In this document: positions 1-6,763 of the stretch, one piece after another
Layout: every line of letters begins with the position of its first letter
Numbering within the stretch: the first letter of the stretch is position 1
DNA from: Planctomycetota bacterium
GTDB taxonomy: Bacteria; Planctomycetota; J058; JAJDCP01
Assembly (NCBI GenBank): GCA_029260765.1
Contig: JAJDCP010000185.1
Span: 62,001 to 126,000, forward strand
Length of the DNA: 64,000 nucleotides
Direction of reading: 5' to 3'
Program-made: the position numbers and the translations under genes
Notes under the pieces: generated by a model
The model's database searches: none
What the model was told of the DNA's origin: nothing
What the model saw: only the letters and a program-made list of their open reading frames with translations

Positions 1-2
1 AA

Positions 3-581
3 ACCGAGCCTCGTTTGCTGCGCCTGGGCTTGCGGACCATCGCGGATGTCTACCAGGCGTCTGAGGTCTGGCTGAAGACCGAGCTCGGCAAACTAGGCAG
101 CCATCTGTATCGCCTGGCCCACAACCTCGACTGCCGCGAAGTGGTGCCGCACCGTGAAGCCAAGAGCATCGGAGCCGAGACGACCCTGGAGCACGATGTA
201 GACGGGATGGACGCCGTCATGCCCCACCTTTTGCGCCACGCCGACCGGGTCGCCCGCAGCTTGCGGCGCCGTGGCTACGCCGCGGGGGGGGTGCGGGTGA
301 AGCTCAAGACCCGCGACTTTGAGACTCGCTCGCGGCAGCGCGTGCTGCGGAGCGTAAGTCAGTCCGCGGACGAGCTCTATCAGGCTGCCTGCGCGTTGTT
401 GCCGGGTTTCTGTTGGTCCAAACCCCTACGCCTGATCGGCCTCAGCGTCTACCGCCTGCAGAAACCGGCGCCCGACGCCGATCTGTTTTCGCGCCCCAGC
501 GCCGCTTTGGACCGCACGCTTGACGATGTGGTGGAGCGGTTCGGACCCACGAGTATCGGCCGCGCCAGCCGTCGCACCTGA
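3..581 (+). CDS. dinB: DNA polymerase IV, C-terminal part (cut by window edge)
   Basis: This is the 3' end of a Y-family translesion DNA polymerase; the frame is open to the left edge, so the start and the palm domain lie outside. The visible 193 residues hold the end of the thumb/HhH region (LRLGLRTIADV) followed by the little-finger domain. Diagnostic stretches are GAETTLEHDV, the DNA-contacting strand VRVKLKTRDFETRSRQ, and the closing LRLIGLSVYRLQ, which match the usual C-terminus of DinB. The family copies damaged or mismatched DNA as part of lesion tolerance. It ends only 5 bases before the converging tetR-like gene. Other Y-family members such as ImuB are possible, but the little-finger motifs look canonical for DinB. 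Confidence 0.88.
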   Translation, partial: TEPRLLRLGLRTIADVYQASEVWLKTELGKLGSHLYRLAHNLDCREVVPHREAKSIGAETTLEHDVDGMDAVMPHLLRHADRVARSLRRRGYAAGGVRVKLKTRDFETRSRQRVLRSVSQSADELYQAACALLPGFCWSKPLRLIGLSVYRLQKPAPDADLFSRPSAALDRTLDDVVERFGPTSIGRASRRT

Positions 582-586
582 CCCGT

Positions 587-1207
587 TCAGCCCGATGCAC
601 GGCAGGCCCGCAAGCCGGCCGCAGAGAACTCGACCAGGCGTTCGACCATCGCCGCATCGCCGTCGAATGCCAGGGTTCCCCCGCTGACCAGAGCTGGATC
701 GGGCCAGCCCGCCCAGGCGCCATCGAGAGCACTGCTCGTGAAGTGCATGCGCCAGAAGAGCTCGGGCAGCGGTGCGCCGGGCAGAGCCCTGGCCAGTGCC
801 CGGCCAAAGCCCGCAACAGTCTCGGCCAGGCGAGCGTCGCGGAACACCGCTTCGCGCACAGCCGAGGGCTCGGCCTCGAGGCGACGCCACAGCTTGACGA
901 AAGCCGGGCATGCCCGACAGAGCCGCACGGTGGGCTCGATGTAGGCCCGCAAGACTGTCTCGAGCCGCGGTGCATCCTCGTCCGCGGTCTGCGCAAGTTG
1001 CTGCAGGCGTGCTTCGTTGAGCCCACGCAAGCGCAGTGTGCTCAACGCCTGCAACAGGCCGAGCTTCGAACCGAAGTGGTAGTTGACCGCGGCGATGTTG
1101 GCTTGCGCCCGGCGCGTGATGTCGCGGAGCTTGCTCGCCGCCACCCCCCTCTCCGCAAACAGGGCCTCGGCCGCCTCCAACAGGCGCTCGCGCGTGTCTT
1201 GGGCCAT
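587..1207 (-). CDS. TetR/AcrR family transcriptional regulator
   Basis: A 206-residue one-component repressor. The N-terminal helix-turn-helix spans about residues 5-50 (TRERLLEAAEALFAERGVAA, then NIAAVNYHFGSKLGLLQAL), the canonical TetR signature with the YHFGSK turn. The remaining 150 residues form a variable ligand-binding region with conserved-looking helices (LRAYIEPTVRL, FGRALARALPG). The open frame extends far upstream, but the ATG at 1207 places the HTH at the very N-terminus as the family requires. It starts 5 bases after the stop of the upstream cupin gene, so the two are probably co-transcribed. Its ligand and target cannot be told; self-regulation of the cupin-tetR pair is the simplest guess. 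Confidence 0.9.
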   Translation of the reverse strand: MAQDTRERLLEAAEALFAERGVAASKLRDITRRAQANIAAVNYHFGSKLGLLQALSTLRLRGLNEARLQQLAQTADEDAPRLETVLRAYIEPTVRLCRACPAFVKLWRRLEAEPSAVREAVFRDARLAETVAGFGRALARALPGAPLPELFWRMHFTSSALDGAWAGWPDPALVSGGTLAFDGDAAMVERLVEFSAAGLRACRASG

Positions 1208-1212
1208 CAGGC

Positions 1213-1548
1213 TCAGCCAGTCTTGACCAGGGTCACCAGAAACACACCAGGCTCTTCCCCCATGTTGCGGGGAGCGACCGGTTGGTTCCCAGCAAAGAAA
1301 CGCACCTGGCCAGCATGCAACTCGGCGTCCCCCTCGCCCGGAGTGAAGCGGAAAGACCCTTGCAATACGTGCACAAAAGCCTCGCGGTTGCGGTGCTCGA
1401 ATGCGCGGATGCTCTGCCCGGGTCGCAAACACACCAACTCTACAATGCTGCGTGCAGTCTGGTAGAGCTTGTGCGTGTGGGGTCGGTCGTCGCGGAACTT
1501 GATGTGGGCTTCGAGCTGAACAGCTTCGCCAGGAGGATGGACGTGCAC
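1213..1548 (-). CDS. Small cupin-domain protein
   Basis: A 111-residue single-domain protein with cupin features: a basic/His strand (FEHRNREAFVHVLQGSFRF) resembling cupin motif 1, then a glycine-containing turn and a second strand (ELHAGQVRFFAGNQPVAPRN) resembling motif 2. The start is a GTG at 1548 preceded by GGAGGT at good spacing. Cupins bind a metal or small molecule, but the substrate here is unknown. The gene is 5 bases upstream of the TetR regulator on the same strand, suggesting a two-gene operon in which the regulator may respond to the compound the cupin handles. That last point is inference. Confidence 0.75.
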   Translation of the reverse strand: MHVHPPGEAVQLEAHIKFRDDRPHTHKLYQTARSIVELVCLRPGQSIRAFEHRNREAFVHVLQGSFRFTPGEGDAELHAGQVRFFAGNQPVAPRNMGEEPGVFLVTLVKTG

Positions 1549-1613
1549 GGGCGGACCTCCAGTTGGATGCCCTCCAGTGTACCAGGCACCGACCGACTGC
1601 GAAACTCAGCCCT

Positions 1614-1955
1614 TCAGGCGTATGCTTTCTCGAGTGCAGCTTTGAGGGACGGAAAAACGGCGCGCAGCTTCTGAGCTTCTTCGGCAAGATCATCGAGACA
1701 GCTGTCGCGGGCGAGCCCCTCGAGTTCGATGCAACACTCGCCGAATCCTTGTGCCCCGGCCGTCCAGCTGATGCCCTTCAAGGCATGCAGGAGATCTGCG
1801 GCGACATGGGGTTGTGCGGCGGAAATCGCCTCATCGACCTGGTCGAATAACTCCCAGGCACGTCGAAAAAAAAGCTCTAGACCCTCGAGCGCGACTTTAC
1901 CCAGCGCGGTCTTCAGGCTGTCGATGTACGGAGTGTTCAGCTGCAATGCGGACAC
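1614..1955 (-). CDS. Hpt domain phosphotransfer protein
   Basis: A 113-residue all-helical protein with the histidine-phosphotransfer signature LLHALKGISWTAGAQGFGEC, where the His of HALKG (residue 57) would carry the phosphate. Hpt proteins shuttle phosphoryl groups between hybrid kinases and response regulators. A GTG at 1964 is also possible, but the GTG at 1955 has GAGGTG six bases upstream and is preferred. The gene begins 25 bases after the stop of the CheY-EAL gene, so the two are very likely one operon. No sensor kinase is encoded in the window, so the donor is elsewhere. Confidence 0.82.
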   Translation of the reverse strand: MSALQLNTPYIDSLKTALGKVALEGLELFFRRAWELFDQVDEAISAAQPHVAADLLHALKGISWTAGAQGFGECCIELEGLARDSCLDDLAEEAQKLRAVFPSLKAALEKAYA

Positions 1956-1979
1956 GCTGGTCACCTCTATGCGCGGCTT

Positions 1980-3158
1980 CTACAAATCGGGATCGAGCTC
2001 GGGTTTGCCGAAATAGAAGCCCTGCAGCAGATGGGCGCCACAGGCACGCAGAGTCTCGGCTTCCTCCGCAGTTTCGACACCTTCGGCGACCAACAATGCG
2101 TCGGTCGCCACCGCGAAACGGCTCAGCAACTCTACCAGGCGCTGCTTGCGTGGCGACCGATCGATGTCGCGCACGATGCTCATGTCGGTCTTCAGGTAGC
2201 GAGGCTGTAGACCCGCCAGGACCGAGAGAGAATTGTAGCCGGCCCCGAGGTCGTCGACGGCGACCGCAAAACCGCGCCCCACCATCGCCTCGATGGTGCT
2301 CTCCCAGCCCGAAATCTTGTCGAGCGACTGGCGCTCGGTGATCTCGATGGCCACCCGCGAAGCCTGCGGCTGCAGCACCTCCATGCGCCGACAGAGGCCC
2401 TGGGTGTCGCCCAGCTCTTCAGGATGCAGGTTGATGAAGAGCATCTCATGCGACGGCAGCCGCTCGAGCCATTCCGCCGCGCACGCGACCACCACTTCTC
2501 CCAGTTGGTCGATCAAGCCATGGGTCTCACAGCCGTGCAAGATGGTCAGAGGACTGCGGTATTGTTTGTGCGTGCTGCGCAACAGTGCCTCGCGCGCAAC
2601 CACACGACCGCTCTCTGAGCAGACCAACGGTTGCAGGGCAAGCCGCAGGTACGAGCCGCTCAGGCACTCAGAGACCGCCTGACGCTCGTGCCGCCGCTCC
2701 TTCCACTCCTGGCTGGCGCGGGCCTTGGTCAGTCGATCTTTGATCGAGAGCACTTCGCGCACGCAGCGAAACAGAGCGTTCGCACTGACAGGTTTCTGCA
2801 GCGCACGCGAGATTTCTCCCAGATTGACCGCCTCGATCACGGTGGGAAGGTCGAGTTTTGCAGTCAACAATATACGCGGGGCAAGCGGCTGGATCTCACG
2901 CAAGGCCTGCATCAGGCGGATGCCATCCATGCCCGGCAGCAGATAATCGACGATGGAGAGGTCAAAGCCCTGGCGTGTGGCCAGCTGCAGCGCCTGCTCT
3001 CCACTATCGGCTGTGATGACCCGGTAGCCACGGGCCTTGAGCAGGTCGCTGAGAACCTTGCGAACGGATGGCTCGTCGTCGACGACCAGGATTCCCACGT
3101 TTGTCTCAGTACGAGAGGCGGACCTGGCATCGGTGTCGTCAGGAAAGCCCCGAGTCAT
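1980..3158 (-). CDS. Response regulator with EAL c-di-GMP phosphodiesterase output
   Basis: A 392-residue protein: a receiver domain (about 21-140) and an EAL domain (about 165-388). The receiver has the acidic pair in VVDDEP (Asp27, Asp28), the phosphoacceptor Asp71 in SIVDYLLPGMDG, and Lys122 in LQKP. In the EAL domain the catalytic residues all appear present: EALLR (190-194), Asn243 in INLHP, Glu272 in EITER, the Asp pair in VDDLGAGYNS (302-303), Lys323, AEGVET, and Gln379 in QGFYFGKP. It should therefore hydrolyse cyclic di-GMP to pGpG under phosphorelay control. The ATG at 3158 has AGGAGAGGG directly upstream and is chosen over a start 31 codons earlier. An Hpt gene follows in the same operon. 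Confidence 0.92.
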   Translation of the reverse strand: MTRGFPDDTDARSASRTETNVGILVVDDEPSVRKVLSDLLKARGYRVITADSGEQALQLATRQGFDLSIVDYLLPGMDGIRLMQALREIQPLAPRILLTAKLDLPTVIEAVNLGEISRALQKPVSANALFRCVREVLSIKDRLTKARASQEWKERRHERQAVSECLSGSYLRLALQPLVCSESGRVVAREALLRSTHKQYRSPLTILHGCETHGLIDQLGEVVVACAAEWLERLPSHEMLFINLHPEELGDTQGLCRRMEVLQPQASRVAIEITERQSLDKISGWESTIEAMVGRGFAVAVDDLGAGYNSLSVLAGLQPRYLKTDMSIVRDIDRSPRKQRLVELLSRFAVATDALLVAEGVETAEEAETLRACGAHLLQGFYFGKPELDPDL

Positions 3159-3276
3159 TCCCTCTCCTGCTGCGCTCCGAGAATCTCCATGCATCATAGC
3201 AACTCTGCCGCAAAGCCGAAATGCCCAGCCAATGTTGAGGAGCAGAAACATCCAACGGAGCTAGCCCGGATTCGGG

Positions 3277-4206
3277 CTATCGCTGCGCTGCGTCCCACAA
3301 ACCGCGACCGAGCGCGACCAGATTCTGGGGGCGTCCGCGCAACAGCTCGCGCGCAGCTGTCAGTCCGACTTGACCCGCAATTCCCAGCGGGAGGCCCAAC
3401 CAGTGGTACCAGCGCGCATAGCGATGAAAGAAGAGCAGATTGTGTTCGACCTTCAACCTAACCTTCAGCGGCGTCGTGCCCCCTCCGCTGAAACTGGAGA
3501 CCTTGTGCCAGACGCGCGCGGCGGGTACGTACAGCGTCCGCCAACCCGCGCGATGGGCGCGCTCACAGAGATCGGCGTCCTCGACGTAGGCGGGAAAATA
3601 GGCAGGATCGAACAAGCCGATCTGGGCCAACATCTCCCTTCGCAGCAACATTGCGCAACCCGTGACATAATCTGTGTCGGCAGGCTCTTCGAGTTGTTGG
3701 CTGTCGCGCTGGTGGATCCCCCGATGGGAGATCAAGCCAGCCCACCAGGTGACGCGCCCTCCGCCGTACCAGAGCACATCGGGCCGATCGAAAAAGTAGA
3801 TCTTCGCTCCGAGAATACCCGCCCGCGGGGCACGCTCGCCCGCCTCGACGAGAGCCGCTACCGCGCCCGGCTCGATCTCGGTATCGTTGTTCAGCAGGAA
3901 GACCCAATCGGCCCCCTCATCGAGGGCTCGGCGGATCCCGACGTTGTTTCCTTCTCCAAAACCCAGATTGGAGCCCGTGTCGATCAAGGGCAGCTCGGGG
4001 AAGGTCTGGCGCACTGCCTTCTGACTGCCGTCGTTGGAACCATTGTCGACGACGATGATCCGCAGGCCAGGGTAGCTTTGCTGTTGCAAGCTGGTCAGGG
4101 TCTGCAGCAAGAGCTCGCGGCCGTTGAGGTTCAGCACTACGCAGGCCACAGTGGGGAGCCGGCGTCGCCCGGAGATGTGTGGGGCCCCGCTTTCAGTCTT
4201 CGTCAT
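3277..4206 (-). CDS. GT2-family glycosyltransferase (rhamnosyltransferase-like)
   Basis: A 309-residue inverting GT-A glycosyltransferase. It shows the family-2 nucleotide-sugar pocket (ACVVLNLNGRELLLQTL, then IIVVDNGSNDGS), the acidic metal-site strand FLLNNDTEIEPGA, and the acceptor-side stretch DYVTGCAMLLRREML followed by YFPAYVEDADLCERAHRAGW, typical of the WbbL/rhamnosyltransferase-like subgroup. C-terminal hydrophobic patches suggest membrane contact. Its start codon lies inside the end of the upstream VWA/FHA gene (14-base overlap), so the three genes from 9180 down to 3277 form a translationally coupled operon. This suggests that the transferase serves the same envelope process, perhaps glycosylating the surface VWA proteins; that is inference. 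Confidence 0.85.
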   Translation of the reverse strand: MTKTESGAPHISGRRRLPTVACVVLNLNGRELLLQTLTSLQQQSYPGLRIIVVDNGSNDGSQKAVRQTFPELPLIDTGSNLGFGEGNNVGIRRALDEGADWVFLLNNDTEIEPGAVAALVEAGERAPRAGILGAKIYFFDRPDVLWYGGGRVTWWAGLISHRGIHQRDSQQLEEPADTDYVTGCAMLLRREMLAQIGLFDPAYFPAYVEDADLCERAHRAGWRTLYVPAARVWHKVSSFSGGGTTPLKVRLKVEHNLLFFHRYARWYHWLGLPLGIAGQVGLTAARELLRGRPQNLVALGRGLWDAAQR

Positions 4207-6763
4207 CGTCGATCACGAACTCTTCATCGTCGTCGATCTCCGCTGACGGCACCTCGACCTCTTCCTCGTCATCGTCGATCACGAACTCATCATCTTCGTA
4301 ACGCTCGCGTTCGCCGGCGGTGGGATCCTGTTCGAAGAAGCGGCACTTGAACTCGCCGAATTCGATCAGGTCACCGTGCTTGAGCAGGTGTTTCCGGTCA
4401 GCCGCTTTGCCCTCGACAAATGCCGCCACGCCCTTAGGCAACAACATGCTTGTCTTGCCGTGGCTCTTGCCGATCCCTCCCTGTGCAAAGCGCACTCCCT
4501 CAGGCAGCTCGGGCAGACCTCGTGCTTTGTTTCCCCGCAGGCCATACTTGTGCTCGATCATCAGCTCGCCTTTCTTGGCGAGGAAGCCCGAGCGCATGGC
4601 CACCACCTGTTGGCGTTGCCATTGGGGGCGCAGCAGCCACAAAAGCAGCAACAGCAACAGCAACAGCAACAGCGGCAGCCACCACCAGAGGTTCTCCATC
4701 CACCAGTTGGGCCGGTCGATGACAGGCACGATCTCAAGGCTGCGCTCTTGCGGTGCGCAGTCTTCCATCTGCAGCTGCAGCTGCAAGCTGCCGAGCCAGA
4801 ACTCCGGCAGCCGGTTGGCGGTCAACACATCAACGGCCAAGAGAGTCTGCAGGCTGTCGCCCCCGGCGACCGTCAACTGCTCGTGCTCGAGGCTCATTCT
4901 GTAGTCGTCGCTCGCTCCCTCAACACCGAGAGTCAGACTGCCTCGTTCTCCCTCCAGCTGTTCGACCTCGATGAACAGCCGCACACTCTGCTTGTGGATC
5001 TCGCGGTGCAACAGGGGGACGCCGATCTCCTCCAGAGCCGGGCCGCCCTTGATATCCATCACCTTGATCTGACGAATGCGGCCGTCAAGGCTGGGATGCG
5101 CGCCTGGCTGGTAGACGCCCTCGACCGAAGGAGCCACCACGCTGTAGGCTCCCGTCTCGGGAATCTCCAACGCAGCCCAGGCCAGCTTGCCGACATGCTC
5201 GAGCGCCAGAGTCTGCGGACCTGCTGGCGTCTCGATCACAATCTCGGTCAGCGCTGCGGGCAATACGCCCTTGACGGCCTCGAGCTCGACGCGGACCCTG
5301 CCGCCGACATATCCCACCGCGCTGGTCAGGCTGTACTCGATCAGCGGCAGCACCTGAAAATCGAGGCGCTGGGGCTCGGAGCTGTAGACCCAGCGGCCCT
5401 TGCGGTCCTTGATCGCGTGGACCTCCGCCTCGACCGAATAGCCCCCGGTGGTGGCGCGGGGTGGAACGAGGTAGGGGATGTCGATGCCGCCCGCGGAGGA
5501 GAAGACGACCTGCTGTGTAGAGGCTCCATCGGGCGTCTCGAAACCCAGCTCGGCCTGCATGCCCGCCAGCAAATCGGGATCACTGAGCAAGGCCCCTTCA
5601 CTGCGGACCTCCAGGCGTAGCGTCACCTCGTCACCAGGGTGGATGGGCGTGTCGCCATGGGTATGGCTGAGCCGGGTCTCGAAGGCAAAGCGGTAGAAGA
5701 CGATGCTCTCGAAACCCGCATCGCTTCCGGAGCGGTTCTCCAGCACCAATCGGTAGGCTCCCGGAGCCTGTCCCACCAGGTCGAGAACCCGATAGAGCAT
5801 GCCCGTCCCTCGCACCGCGACGCTGCTCAAGATCGATCGCCCATCCCCATCGAGCACATCCACCGCGTAGTCACGCGTCGTGGCCTGACAAACCAGCTTC
5901 GTCAGCTTCGCGCCCTCATAGATGCGGAAGGGGACCTGCAGTTTCTGCCCTGTGGGGTTGTTCTGTGATTGGTAGCCGAGCCCTCGGCTGATCCAACCAC
6001 GCGTCATCTCCGGGGGGAGGTCATCGAAGGCCTTCAGAAAGACGTTGCGCAGGCTCTGCTTTTCAACCGTCAGCAGCGGCGCATCTTTGGCAGCTGCGGC
6101 GATCTTCTCGAGAAACGGGTTGGACTGCTCGCCCGCGGACCAGCGCAGCCAGATCGGGGTCAGAAACACCGACTCGTCCTGCAGCAGCGGAAAGACCTCT
6201 TCTTCGAGCAGCTGCTTGGCGGCCTCGTTGCAGTTGTCCAGCGACGCCCGCCCGAAGCGCTCCTGGGCGGCGTCGAGATAGCGTTGCGCCGCTGAGCCGT
6301 CTTCCTCGACATCCATTTTTCCGTCGGTGAACAGAATCACCCACAGTTTGTTGCTGCGTCCTTCGCGCTTCCGAGCGTCGAGAACACCACGCAAGCCACG
6401 CCCGAGACAGACGTTGAAGTCGGTGGCGTAGCCGAAAGGCTCGAGCTCGTTGTCGATGGTGTCTCGCCACGACTCCAGCAACGCGTCACGCAGCCGGCGG
6501 TCTGTGGGGACCTCGGTGAAAGGGATCAGCTGCAGGCGCTGCTCCGTCGTTTCGTTCCAACCCGCGAATTGCAAAAGCCCGACGCGCCCTCCCCCCTCAT
6601 CCTGCGTGAAGTCGAGGAATGCGCGGATGGCATCTTTGCGGAAGTCTTCTGCGTCCGAGTTCTCGATGCTCTTTGAACCGTCGATGAGGAACAGGATATC
6701 GACGGGTTCCTGCCCACAGACCACTACGGTCAGCAAGCAAAGCAGGATCGCAAGGCGCTTCAA
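4193..6763 (-). CDS. VWA-domain membrane protein with cytoplasmic FHA-like domain
   Basis: An 856-residue protein with a signal peptide (MKRLAILLCLLTVVVCG), a von Willebrand A domain (about 20-250) with a MIDAS motif at Asp28-Gly-Ser30-Lys-Ser32, a long beta-rich region (about 260-680) looking like tandem immunoglobulin-like domains, one Leu-rich membrane segment (about 689-711), and a 140-residue C-terminal part. That part resembles an FHA domain (HGKTSMLLPKGVAAFVEG, then HGDLIEFGEFKCRFFE) and ends in an acidic tail that repeats EFVIDDDE. Start is TTG at 6763, inside the TGA of the upstream gene, with GGAGAT six bases before it. The VWA side should face the periplasm and the FHA-like side the cytoplasm, where it could bind phosphothreonine made by a Ser/Thr kinase. 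Domain roles are family knowledge; the overall function is unknown. Confidence 0.85.
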   Translation of the reverse strand: MKRLAILLCLLTVVVCGQEPVDILFLIDGSKSIENSDAEDFRKDAIRAFLDFTQDEGGGRVGLLQFAGWNETTEQRLQLIPFTEVPTDRRLRDALLESWRDTIDNELEPFGYATDFNVCLGRGLRGVLDARKREGRSNKLWVILFTDGKMDVEEDGSAAQRYLDAAQERFGRASLDNCNEAAKQLLEEEVFPLLQDESVFLTPIWLRWSAGEQSNPFLEKIAAAAKDAPLLTVEKQSLRNVFLKAFDDLPPEMTRGWISRGLGYQSQNNPTGQKLQVPFRIYEGAKLTKLVCQATTRDYAVDVLDGDGRSILSSVAVRGTGMLYRVLDLVGQAPGAYRLVLENRSGSDAGFESIVFYRFAFETRLSHTHGDTPIHPGDEVTLRLEVRSEGALLSDPDLLAGMQAELGFETPDGASTQQVVFSSAGGIDIPYLVPPRATTGGYSVEAEVHAIKDRKGRWVYSSEPQRLDFQVLPLIEYSLTSAVGYVGGRVRVELEAVKGVLPAALTEIVIETPAGPQTLALEHVGKLAWAALEIPETGAYSVVAPSVEGVYQPGAHPSLDGRIRQIKVMDIKGGPALEEIGVPLLHREIHKQSVRLFIEVEQLEGERGSLTLGVEGASDDYRMSLEHEQLTVAGGDSLQTLLAVDVLTANRLPEFWLGSLQLQLQMEDCAPQERSLEIVPVIDRPNWWMENLWWWLPLLLLLLLLLLLWLLRPQWQRQQVVAMRSGFLAKKGELMIEHKYGLRGNKARGLPELPEGVRFAQGGIGKSHGKTSMLLPKGVAAFVEGKAADRKHLLKHGDLIEFGEFKCRFFEQDPTAGERERYEDDEFVIDDDEEEVEVPSAEIDDDEEFVIDDDED

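Noticed and set aside
4640..4685. CAG/CAA-like triplet repeat
   Set aside because: It encodes, on the minus strand, the Leu-rich membrane segment of the VWA/FHA protein, so the repeat is a product of codon use, not a separate element.
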